From the NCBI GenBank assembly GCA_046726435.1, contig JBKPAM010000092.1, forward strand, positions 1-29,272: 29,272 nt of DNA. Direction: 5' to 3'. Every line of letters begins with the position of its first letter. The stretch's first letter is position 1. Shown here one piece after another: positions 14,173 to 22,600 of the stretch. Both the position numbers and the translations under genes were made by a program. The notes beneath the pieces are model-generated. The model searched no databases, was not told where the DNA came from, and was given only the letters and a program-made list of their open reading frames with translations. The DNA comes from AC-32 sp046726435 (lineage in GTDB: Bacteria > Actinomycetota > Thermoleophilia > Gaiellales > Gaiellaceae).

Positions 14173-15288
14173 GTGGGCGGCGGCCTCGTCGGCCTGGCGA
14201 CCGCGAGGGCGCTGCTCGAGCGCCGCCCCGGCGCGCGCCTGGCCGTCCTGGAGAAGGAGCCGGAGCTGGGCAAGCACCAGAGCGGCCGCAACTCAGGGGT
14301 CGTCCACGCAGGCGTCTACTACCCGCCGGGGTCGCTCAAGGCGACGCTCTGCCGCGAGGGCCGTGCGGCGCTGCTGGCGTTTGCGGACGAGCACGCGATT
14401 CCCTACGACGTGTGCGGCAAGCTGATCGTCGCCACGTCCTCCGACGAGCTCCCACGGCTGGACGAGCTGACCCGCCGCGCGGCGGCCAACGGCGTTGTCG
14501 GCTCCCGCGAGCTGAGCGCGGCGGAGATGCGTGAGGTCGAGCCGCACGTCACCGGCGTCAGGGCGCTCCACATCCCCGAGAGCGCGGTGATCGACTACCG
14601 AATCGTTCTCCGAGCGCTCGCTGACGACGTGCAGGCGCGCGGCGGCGAGGTGCTCCTCGGGCACGAGGTGACGCACGTCGACGAGGTCCCGGCGCAGCGC
14701 GTCGTCGCCTGCGCAGGGCTCCAGGCCGACCGCCTGGCCGGCTCGGGCCATCGCATCGCTCCGTTCCGCGGCGACTACCTCGCGATCGCGCCGCCCTCCG
14801 CCGACCTCGTCAGGGGGCTCGTGTACCCCGTCCCGGACCCGGCGTTTCCGTTTCTCGGCGTCCACTTCACGCGCCGCATCGACGGCCAGGTGTGGGCGGG
14901 GCCGAACGCGGTTCCCTCGTTCGCGCGCGAGCGCTACCGCCGCTCGAGCGTCGAGCCTCGCGATGCCTTCGAGCTGCTGACCTCGCCCGGGATCTACCGG
15001 CTGGCGCGTCGCTACTGGCGGACCGGCGCAGGCGAGGTCTGGCGGGACGTGGTCCGGCGCGCCGCAGTCCGAGAGATGCGCCGCTACGTTCCGGAGCTCC
15101 GCCTCCGCGACGTCTCGTTCGGGCCCGCGGGGATCCGTGCGCAGGTGCTCGAGCGCGACGGGACGCTCGTCGACGACTTTCTGCTCGAGCGCCGAGGCGA
15201 CATCCTCCACGTCATCAACGCGCCCTCGCCGGCCGCGACCGCGTGTCTCGCGATCGGCGCCCGTGTCGCGGACGAGCTGCTCCGCTGA
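14173..15288 (+). CDS. lhgO: L-2-hydroxyglutarate oxidase-type FAD oxidoreductase
   Basis: From GTG 14173 the product is 371 residues. The dinucleotide-binding loop GGGLVGLATA follows immediately, then KHQSGRNSGVVHAGVYYPPGS, the signature of LhgO-type oxidases of the DAO superfamily, and a conserved end HVINAPSPAATACLAIG. These enzymes oxidise L-2-hydroxyglutarate to 2-oxoglutarate with FAD, passing electrons to oxygen or the membrane quinone pool. The first beta strand of the Rossmann fold (YELAVVGGG) lies before the GTG and is in frame, so the true start must be upstream, but no ATG, GTG or TTG exists there; the sequence runs back to GTA 14128, which overlaps the stop of the preceding gene as GTAG. 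The true N-terminus is therefore unresolved. Confidence 0.87.
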   Translation: MGGGLVGLATARALLERRPGARLAVLEKEPELGKHQSGRNSGVVHAGVYYPPGSLKATLCREGRAALLAFADEHAIPYDVCGKLIVATSSDELPRLDELTRRAAANGVVGSRELSAAEMREVEPHVTGVRALHIPESAVIDYRIVLRALADDVQARGGEVLLGHEVTHVDEVPAQRVVACAGLQADRLAGSGHRIAPFRGDYLAIAPPSADLVRGLVYPVPDPAFPFLGVHFTRRIDGQVWAGPNAVPSFARERYRRSSVEPRDAFELLTSPGIYRLARRYWRTGAGEVWRDVVRRAAVREMRRYVPELRLRDVSFGPAGIRAQVLERDGTLVDDFLLERRGDILHVINAPSPAATACLAIGARVADELLR

Positions 15289-15297
15289 TCCGCGACG

Positions 15298-16347
15298 CTA
15301 CTTCGGGGCGGTCGCCGGCTCCGCGTCCGAGCCGACGCCGGTGCTGTCCAGGAGCACCTTCGCCCGCCGCTCGCTGAAGCCCGACAGGAAACCGACCGTC
15401 GCGTAGAAGTAGATGTCGTGGGGCACGTCCGGAAGAAGGTCGACGAGCTTGCTCTTGAAAGCCACGTACACGGCCAGCGCGAACATGGCACCGATCCAGG
15501 GGCGTAACGCGCCGAGGTAGCGCATCGACTTGCGGCCCACCTCGAACTCGAGGTTGAAGCCGTCGCGCCTCGCCATGCGGGTCATCACGCTCAGAATCGC
15601 GCCGCCCGCGCCCATCGCGACGGTCACGAACAGCGTGTAGGTCGCCGTGTCGTCGGGATCGAGCCACCCGATCCACCAGGTCAGCAAGAAGCCGCCGCCG
15701 ACGACGGCCGCGAGCGCCACCGTTCCCCAGATCATCCCACGGAAGTAGACGATCCGCGCCGAGTTCTCTCCTGCCCGCTGGTAGTAGTCCTCGACCTCCG
15801 CCCGCTCGGCTTTCTGCTCCTTGAGCACGTCTTCGAGGGTCGCGCCCGGAAAGGCCTTCGTGTCCGGCTCGCGATCGACGTAAGCGAGCAGGCGCGTGAC
15901 GGCCGCGAAGATCCGGTGGAGGGCGATCTTCTCACTCGTCCCACGCAGTATCTCGGTCGCCTTGATCGCGGTCGCCTCCCAGCGGTGGACCGACGAGGCG
16001 ATCGCGGGCGCGCTCTCGGTGCGCCAGTCGGTGGCGGCGTGCAGCTTGAGGATCGGGTCCACGCGGAGGAAGTTCAACATGCTGCGCGGTTCCCGCTTCA
16101 TGGTGAGCGCGACGCCAGACGCCTCGTACCGGCACCAGTACGAGTCGACGATGTCCCCGTGCTCGTCCTTGAAGCGCTTCAGGCGGCGCCGGTACTGCTT
16201 CTCCCAGGGCCCATCGACGATCCCCTGCTCGATCTCGTGCTGACGCTCGGAATGGGCCCACACGACCTCGGCGAACGACGTCGTGACGTCGTAGGCCGAC
16301 TCCGCGGCGTGTGCGCGCTCGCGGCCGCGAATCGCGTCGGCGATCAT
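15298..16347 (-). CDS. Multi-pass membrane protein of unknown function
   Basis: I take the ATG at 16347, giving 349 residues; the frame extends to 16512 but that part would overlap hemA and is not conserved-looking. The first 200 residues are soluble and charged, with WEKQYRRRLKRF, a histidine-containing helix (ILKLHAATDW) and a predicted coiled part (LEDVLKEQKAERAEVEDYYQRA). Four hydrophobic segments follow at about 203-228, 234-256, 277-297 and 310-325, ending with GFLSGFSERRAKVLLDST. A membrane pair followed by GFSERR is a pattern seen in uncharacterised bacterial membrane proteins. The N-terminal domain is probably cytoplasmic. It is convergent with lhgO (9 bp apart) and divergent from hemA. 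Confidence 0.75.
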   Translation of the reverse strand: MIADAIRGRERAHAAESAYDVTTSFAEVVWAHSERQHEIEQGIVDGPWEKQYRRRLKRFKDEHGDIVDSYWCRYEASGVALTMKREPRSMLNFLRVDPILKLHAATDWRTESAPAIASSVHRWEATAIKATEILRGTSEKIALHRIFAAVTRLLAYVDREPDTKAFPGATLEDVLKEQKAERAEVEDYYQRAGENSARIVYFRGMIWGTVALAAVVGGGFLLTWWIGWLDPDDTATYTLFVTVAMGAGGAILSVMTRMARRDGFNLEFEVGRKSMRYLGALRPWIGAMFALAVYVAFKSKLVDLLPDVPHDIYFYATVGFLSGFSERRAKVLLDSTGVGSDAEPATAPK

Positions 16348-16474
16348 GCTCCAGCGAGATCGTTCGGGCTGCGGTACGGCTTGGGCCAGCGTCAACGCCC
16401 CCTTGGGGTCCAGCGCCGCAGGAGATTTCACCCAGCGTACGTCGCTCTGGCCGCTGCTACAAGGCCCTGCGGGG

Positions 16475-16480
16475 TAGGAT
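16475..16480 (+). promoter_or_regulatory. Candidate -10 box of the hemA-hemL operon (TAGGAT)
   Basis: TAGGAT lies 12 nt before the TTG start of hemA, so transcription would begin near 16487 with a very short leader. The weak GAGG at 16485-16488 would then be almost at the 5' end. No clear -35 element. Confidence 0.35.
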
Positions 16481-16492
16481 CGCCGAGGTTCG

Positions 16493-17707
16493 TTGGCCTC
16501 ACCGCACGACACTCAGCGCCTGCTCGCCGTGGGCGTCTCGCACCACCACGCACCGCTCGAGGTGCGCGAACGGCTCTATCTCGGAGAGGGGCACGAGGCG
16601 GGGCTGGCCTCCGAGCTCGCGGGCGACGGGTCCGAGGCGGTCGTGCTCTCCACGTGCAACCGCACGGAGGTCTACCTCTTCGGCGGAGAGCCCGAGCGGG
16701 CGCGGCAGGAGCTCGAGCGACGCTCCGACCTCGAGCTGGAAGGCGTGCTCGCTCGCTGGGACGACGGGGAGGCCGTGTCGCACCTCTTCCGGGTCGCAGC
16801 GGGCCTCGACTCGCTCGTCCCGGGGGAGTCGCAGATCCTCGGGCAGGTGCGGCTGGCCTACGAGTCGGCGCGCACGGCCGGTGCGACCGGCGCGCTGCTG
16901 AACCGGCTCTTCGAGGACGCGCTGCACGCGGGCAAGCGGGTCCGCACCGAGGTGAGGCTCCACGAGCTGCCGGAATCGGTGGCCGCCTCGGCGGTCGAGG
17001 TCGGCGCCCGGGAGCTCGGCGGCGTCGAGGGGCGGCGGGCGCTGCTCTTCGGGGCGGGCAAGATGAGCGAGCTTGCGGCGCATGACCTCCGCAGGCGCGG
17101 CGCCGAGGTCGTCGTCTCCAGCCGCACGCTGGAGAGCGCGCAGGAGCTCGCCGAGCGGGTCGGGGGCAGGGCGGCGGCCTTCGACGCCGTGGCCGTCGAG
17201 CTTCCCGAGGCCGACCTCGTCATCTCGGCCACCCGCTGCCCGTACCCCATCCTGCACGCGGAGGCCGTGCGACCGCGCGAGAAGCCGCTCGTGCTGGTCG
17301 ACGTCGCCGTCCCGCGCGATCTCGACGCGGCGATCGGGGAGCTCGAGGGTTGCATGCTCTTCGACATCGACGCGCTCGGCGAGGGCCTCGTCGGCCGCGA
17401 GGAGGACGTGCGCGAGGCGGAGGCGATCGTCGCCGAGGAGGCGGCCCGCTTCGCCGAGTGGCGCCGCTCGCGCGACGCCGCCGGCGCGATCCGCGACCTG
17501 CGCCGCCGCGCCGAGGAGATCCGCTCCGAGGAGCTGGCCCGTGCGGGCTCGCGCCTCGCCGACCTGTCGCCCCGCGAGCGCGAGACCGTCGAGACGCTCA
17601 CTGCCCAGATCGTGAACAAGCTCCTGCACGCTCCCACGGTGCGCGCGAAGGAGGCCGGCTCCGAGCCGCTGCGCGACCTCTTCGCCCTTCGCGACGACCG
17701 GGAGTGA
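16493..17707 (+). CDS. hemA: Glutamyl-tRNA reductase
   Basis: This 404-residue enzyme reduces glutamyl-tRNA(Glu) with NADPH to glutamate-1-semialdehyde, the first committed step of C5 tetrapyrrole synthesis. The start is TTG 16493, preceded by GAGG. The catalytic domain shows VGVSHHHAPLEVRE, the nucleophile C55 in STCNRTEVY, H98 in VSHLFRVAAGLDSLVPGE and the GESQILGQV signature (111-119). The NADP domain has LLFGAGKMSELAA (about 185-197), and the C-terminal dimerisation helix ends in LTAQIVNKLLHAPT. The length is normal for the family. The stop overlaps the next start (GTGA), coupling it to hemL, whose enzyme takes the unstable product directly. Confidence 0.96.
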   Translation: MASPHDTQRLLAVGVSHHHAPLEVRERLYLGEGHEAGLASELAGDGSEAVVLSTCNRTEVYLFGGEPERARQELERRSDLELEGVLARWDDGEAVSHLFRVAAGLDSLVPGESQILGQVRLAYESARTAGATGALLNRLFEDALHAGKRVRTEVRLHELPESVAASAVEVGARELGGVEGRRALLFGAGKMSELAAHDLRRRGAEVVVSSRTLESAQELAERVGGRAAAFDAVAVELPEADLVISATRCPYPILHAEAVRPREKPLVLVDVAVPRDLDAAIGELEGCMLFDIDALGEGLVGREEDVREAEAIVAEEAARFAEWRRSRDAAGAIRDLRRRAEEIRSEELARAGSRLADLSPRERETVETLTAQIVNKLLHAPTVRAKEAGSEPLRDLFALRDDRE

Positions 17708-18864
17708 GATCGTCTGAGCTCTACGCCCGGGCGCTGAAGGTGATTCCGGGCGGAGTGAACTCGCCCGTGCGCGCGATGAAGGCGGTCGGGCTCGAGGTCC
17801 CGCTCTTCGCCGCGCGTGGCGAGGGCGCCTACCTCGAGGACGTCGAAGGACGCCGCTACGTGGACTGGGTGCTCTCGTGGGGCCCGCTCATCTTCGGGCA
17901 CGCCGACCCCGAGACGGTCGACGCCGTGGTTTCTGCCGCGCGACAGGGGACGACCTTCGGAGCGGCCACCGAGCGTGAGGTCGAGCTCGCCGAGGAGATC
18001 GTCGCCGCCGTGCCGTCGGTCGAGATGGTGAGGCTCGTCTCGTCCGGGACGGAAGCGGCGATGACGGCTCTCCGGCTCGCGCGCGCGGTGACCGGGCGAG
18101 AGCCGTTCGTCCGCTTCGCGGGCGGCTACCACGGGCACGCGGACCCGTTCCTCTCCGAGGCCGGCTCGGGCGTGCGCACGCTCGGCATCCGGGCTTCCGG
18201 GGAGGGCCGCGTGGTCGAGTACAACGACCTCGAGGCGGTTGAGCGCACGATCGGGGGCGCGGCCTGCGTCGTCGTCGAGCCGGTCGCCGGGAACATGGGC
18301 GTCGTCCCGCCGGCTGACGGCTTCCTCGAGGGGCTACGGCGCCTGTGCGACGACAGCGGCGCGCTGCTCGTGTTCGACGAGGTGATCACGGGCTTCCGCG
18401 TCGCCCGGGGCGGTGCTCAGGAGCGCTACGGCGTTCTGCCCGACCTGACCGTGCTGGGCAAGATCGTCGGCGGCGGCCTGCCGCTCGCGGCCTTCGGCGG
18501 CCGGGCGGAGCTGATGGAACGCGTCGCGCCGGCCGGCGACGTGTACCAGGCCGGGACTCTCTCGGGGAATCCGCTGGCAACCGCCGCGGGCCTCTCGGTG
18601 CTCCGGCGCCTGACGGCTGAGTTCTACGCCGAGCTGGAGCGGAAGGGCCGGCGACTCGACGGCCTCACGGAGTACGGCCGCTTCGAGCGAGTCGGCGCGA
18701 TGGCGACGCTTTTCGTCGACGACTACGGCGCGCTCTTCCGGCATTTGCTCGACCGCGGCATCTACCTCGCGCCCTCGCAGAACGAGGCGATGTTCCTCTC
18801 CACGGCGCACGGCGACGAGGAGATCGAGCGGACCGTCGCCGCGGTCGCAGAATCACTTTCCTGA
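17704..18864 (+). CDS. hemL: Glutamate-1-semialdehyde 2,1-aminomutase (short form)
   Basis: This PLP enzyme converts glutamate-1-semialdehyde to 5-aminolevulinate. The start is GTG 17704, inside a 4-nt overlap with hemA. Family motifs are IPGGVNSPVRA (14-24), SSGTEAAMTALRLAR (113-127), GGYHGH (140-145), EPVAGNMGVV (192-201), D225 in VFDEVITGFR and the Schiff-base lysine K253 in LGKIVGGGLPL. The ending DRGIYLAPSQNEAMFLSTAH is typical. The total is 386 residues, against about 425-430 usually: the segment between ELERKGRRLDGL and FRHLLDRGIYLAPS is roughly 40 residues shorter than in most homologues, with a minor shortening before EYNDLEAV. All catalytic residues are present, so it should be active. 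The longer upstream open frame is antisense or out-of-frame hemA. Confidence 0.95.
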   Translation: MRSSELYARALKVIPGGVNSPVRAMKAVGLEVPLFAARGEGAYLEDVEGRRYVDWVLSWGPLIFGHADPETVDAVVSAARQGTTFGAATEREVELAEEIVAAVPSVEMVRLVSSGTEAAMTALRLARAVTGREPFVRFAGGYHGHADPFLSEAGSGVRTLGIRASGEGRVVEYNDLEAVERTIGGAACVVVEPVAGNMGVVPPADGFLEGLRRLCDDSGALLVFDEVITGFRVARGGAQERYGVLPDLTVLGKIVGGGLPLAAFGGRAELMERVAPAGDVYQAGTLSGNPLATAAGLSVLRRLTAEFYAELERKGRRLDGLTEYGRFERVGAMATLFVDDYGALFRHLLDRGIYLAPSQNEAMFLSTAHGDEEIERTVAAVAESLS

Positions 18865-18911
18865 GCGGACGCCAAACCCGGTCCCGGGACATTCCTATAT
18901 CGCGATTTCCG

Positions 18912-18920
18912 TGCTACTTT
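18912..18920 (+). promoter_or_regulatory. Candidate extended -10 box (TGcTACTTT)
   Basis: TG, one base, then TACTTT at 18915-18920 fits an extended -10 element. Transcription would start near 18927, about 42 nt before the ATG at 18969. A G-rich run at about 18945-18956 could act as the ribosome-binding site, though 12-13 nt is a long spacing. Confidence 0.35.
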
Positions 18921-18968
18921 CGATGTAGTGCGGCAAGTCGGCTTGGGGGAGGGGGGCCGAGACTGAAA

Positions 18969-19667
18969 ATGAATCGAAGCTGGCGATCTGGCATCGCCAG
19001 GTCGTGGGGACTTGTCGGCCGAATTCGGCTCGTCCTCTTCGCGTGCCTGGCGCTCCTCGGCTTCGCCGGGTCCTTCGCGGTCGGAGGGATCGCGGCCGCC
19101 CCCGGCTCGACGACGATTCCTAAGCCCGACCCGCCGCCGACACGCACGGTCCCGCACCCGCTGCCGCCGCCGCCGCCTCCTCCGCAAGCGCCCCCGGCGC
19201 CGCCGCCACCTCCTGCGCCGACCCACGTGCCCCCTCCGCCGCCGCCACCTCCGCCGCCGCCACCACCTCCCCCGCCGCCTCCTCCAGCGCGTGTCGTCAC
19301 CCCGCCGCCCGTGAAGAAGAAGCAGCAGCACAAGGTCGTGAAGCACAAGGTCGTGAAGCGCCATCACGCGAAGGCGACGAAGAAGGCCAAGGCGATCGCC
19401 GTCGCGCCGAAGACGGCCAGGGCGGCCCCCTCCCTGCGGGTCGCGGGCGCCTCGACCAAGCGCTCCTCTAACTCGTTCGCGCTGTTGCTCGGCGTGGCGC
19501 TGGGCCTGTCGCTGCTCGTCATCGTCGTCGCCGCAACGCCGCCAGCGATGCTGCCGAGACAGATCGCGCAGCCGGTCTACGAGAACCGGGAAGCGATCAT
19601 GTACGGCGCCGTCGCGACAGCAATCAGCATCGGCCTCGGACTGGCGATCGCGCTCCTAGGGTCTTGA
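18969..19667 (+). CDS. Proline-rich membrane protein
   Basis: This 232-residue protein starts at ATG 18969. It has a signal or anchor segment (LVLFACLALLGFAGSFAVGGIAA, about 19-41), then a proline tract of some 70 residues including a run of 19 prolines. A lysine- and histidine-rich stretch follows (VKKKQQHKVVKHKVVKRHHAKATKK), and two C-terminal membrane segments, SFALLLGVALGLSLLVIVVAA and MYGAVATAISIGLGLAIALLG. The charged and proline-rich parts probably lie outside the membrane, spanning part of the cell wall. There is no TonB or sortase motif. The TGA stop overlaps the TTG start of the giant repeat gene by 4 nt, so the two are translationally coupled and probably work together, perhaps with this protein as an envelope anchor or export helper. 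Function is unknown. Confidence 0.8.
   Translation: MNRSWRSGIARSWGLVGRIRLVLFACLALLGFAGSFAVGGIAAAPGSTTIPKPDPPPTRTVPHPLPPPPPPPQAPPAPPPPPAPTHVPPPPPPPPPPPPPPPPPPPARVVTPPPVKKKQQHKVVKHKVVKRHHAKATKKAKAIAVAPKTARAAPSLRVAGASTKRSSNSFALLLGVALGLSLLVIVVAATPPAMLPRQIAQPVYENREAIMYGAVATAISIGLGLAIALLGS
19131..19310 (+). repeat. Polyproline-coding tract
   Basis: A run of CCG, CCT, CCC and CCA codons with a few alanines encodes the proline-rich segment of the membrane protein. Mixed codons reduce slippage compared with a pure triplet repeat. On the other strand this reads as a glycine-rich frame, which is an artefact. Confidence 0.8.
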
Positions 19668-22600
19668 TCCGCTACCTCGCCGCCACCTGCCTGGTCGCGC
19701 TCGCGACCGCGATTCCGCTTGCCGGAGCGGCCTTCGACCCGGCGACGCCGCAGATCGTCTCGAGCACGCCGAGCTCACCGGCGAGTGACAACACCCCGAC
19801 CCTCAACGGGACCGCCGACCCGGGATCCCTCATCACGGTCTACACCGACAGCAGCTGCCTTCTCGGGGTGGTGGGAACGGGCACCGCGGATGGGTCGGGC
19901 GACTTCCACGTCGCCGTCACAGTGCCGGTGCCCAGCGACGCTACGACGACGTTCTACGCGACCGCGGCCGACCTCACGCCGGCCGTCTCGCCGTGCTCGG
20001 GCGGCTTTCCCTACGTCGAGGACTCGACCGCGCCGGACACGACGATCGGCGGGTCTCCTCCGTCCCTGACCGACGCCACCGCCTCGTTCTCGTTCAGCGG
20101 CAGCGACGGCTCCGGCTCGGGCGTGGCGAGCTTCCAGTGCGCGCTCGACGGCGGCGCCTTCTCGGCCTGCACCAGCCCGAAGAGCTACACGCTGCCGAGC
20201 GGCTCGCACACGTTCGCGGTGCGGGCGCTCGACCAGGCAGGGAACGTCGATCCGAGCCCGGACTCCGTCAGCTGGACGGTGGACGCCGACGCCCCGGACA
20301 CCACCATCCAGGGGTCGCCGCCCCCATTCACGGATGCTACGGCGTCGTTCGCGTTCGCCGGGGACGACGGCGGAGGCTCCGGAGTGGCGGGCTTCCAGTG
20401 CAAACTGGATGCCGGCGACTTTGCCGCCTGCACGAGCCCCGAGAACTTCTCCGGCCTCGCCGCCGGCTCGCACACCTTCGCCGTCCGGGCGGTCGACCAG
20501 GCCGGGAATCTCGATCCCACGCCGGACACATTCACCTGGACGGTCGACGCCACCGCGCCCGACACCACGATCAGCTCGGGCCCCACGGATCCGACTGCAT
20601 CGACGAGCGCCATATTCGCCTTCACCGGCGACGACGGCTCCGGCTCGGGCGTGGCCGGGTTCCGGTGCAGCCTCGACGGCTCGGGCTTCACCGCCTGCAC
20701 GAGCCCGGCGAGCTACTCGGGCCTGGGGGACGGCCCGCACACCTTCGCCGTGCGCGCGGTCGACCAGGCAGGCAACGTGGATCCGAGCCCCGACTCATTG
20801 AACTGGACGGTCGACGCGACGCCGCCGGACACGACGATCGCGGGCTCGCCGCCGCCGCTGACCGACGCAACGGCCTCCTTTTCGTTCACCGGTGACGACG
20901 GCGGAGGTTCCGGGGTGGCCGGGTTCCAGTGCAAGTTGGACGCCGGCGCCTTCTCGGCCTGCACGAGCCCGCAGGGCTACACGCTGGCGAGCGGCGCGCA
21001 CACCTTCTCGGTGCGTGCGGTCGACCAGGCAGGGAACGTCGATCCGAGCCCCGACACGTTCACGTGGACCGTCGACGCGACCCCGCCCGACACGACGATC
21101 GCTGGCTCGCCTCCGCCACTGACCGACGCCACCGCCTCGTTCTCGTTCAGCGGCAGCGACGGCTCCGGCTCGGGCGTGGCGAGCTTCCAGTGCGCGCTCG
21201 ACGGCGGCGCCTTCTCGGCCTGCACCAGCCCGAAGAGCTACACGCTCGCGAGCGGCTCGCACACGTTCGCAGTGCGGGCGGTCGACCAGGCCGGCAATGT
21301 CGATCCGAGCGCCGACTCGTTCACCTGGACAGTCGACGCGACGCCGCCGGACACGACGATCGCTGGCTCGCCTCCGCCACTGACGGACGCCACCGCCTCG
21401 TTCTCGTTCAGCGGCAGCGACGGCTCCGGCTCGGGCGTGGCGAGCTTCCAGTGCGCGCTCGACGGCGGCGCCTTCTCGGCCTGCACCAGCCCGAAGAGCT
21501 ACACGCTTGGCAGCGGCTCGCACACGTTCTCGGTGCGCGCGATCGACCAGGCCGGCAATGTCGATCCGAGCCCCGACACGTTCACCTGGACGGTCGACGC
21601 GAACCCGCCCGATACGACGATCAGCTCCAACCCGCCGAATCCCAGCCCGTCGGCGAGCGCCTCGTTCGGCTTCAACGGAAGCGATCCGGGCGGCTCGGTG
21701 GCGAGCTTCCAATGCAAGCTGGACGGAGCGGGCTTCTCCGCCTGCACCAGCCCGAAGAGCTATTCAGGCCTGGCGGACGGCCAGCACACCTTCTCCGTGC
21801 GCGCGGTCGACCAGGCCGGCAACGTCGATCCGAGCCCGGACGCCTTCAACTGGACGATCGACACCACTATCCCGACGACGACGATCACCTCGAGCCCGGG
21901 CGACGCGAGCAACGACACGTCGCCCACGTTCGCGTTCACCTCGAGTGCGAACGGAGCCATCTTCACCTGCGGCCTGGACGGCGCCGCCTTCTCGTCGTGC
22001 ACCAGCCCCAAGACCTACTCCGCCCTGGGCGACGGAACCCACACGTTCCAGGTGAAGTCCAAGAACGCCGCGGGCAGCGAGAGCCCTCCGGCGACGCGCT
22101 CCTGGCTCATCGACACCGTCGCGCCGAACACCTCGATCGGCTCGCACCCTGCAGATCCCTCCGCCCAGACGAGCGCGTCCTTCGCCTTCACCGGCAGCGA
22201 CGACAGCTCCCAAGTGGCGAGCTTCCAGTGCAAGCTCGACGGCGGAGCCTTCACCGCCTGCGCGAGCCCGAAGGCCTACTCCAATCTCGCCAACGGCTCG
22301 CATACCTTCTCGGTGCGAGCGGTCGACCACGCGGGAAACATCGACGCGAGCCCGGACTCCTTCACCTGGCTCGTCGACACGGTCCCACCGCGGACCACGA
22401 TCGACACGAGCCCGGCGAATCCCAGCAACTCCGCGAGTGCGTCGTTCCAGTTCAGCGGCGACGACGGATCGGGCTCCGGCCTGGCGGGCTTCCAGTGCGC
22501 TCTCGACAGCGGCGCCTTCTCCGCCTGCCCGAGCCCGAAGAGCTACTCGAGCCTGTCCGACGGTCCCCACACCTTCAAGGTGCGGGCGGTCGACCTCGCC

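Noticed and set aside
18927..18968. Riboswitch before the proline-rich gene
   Set aside because: The leader is only about 42 nt and matches no riboswitch core that I know.
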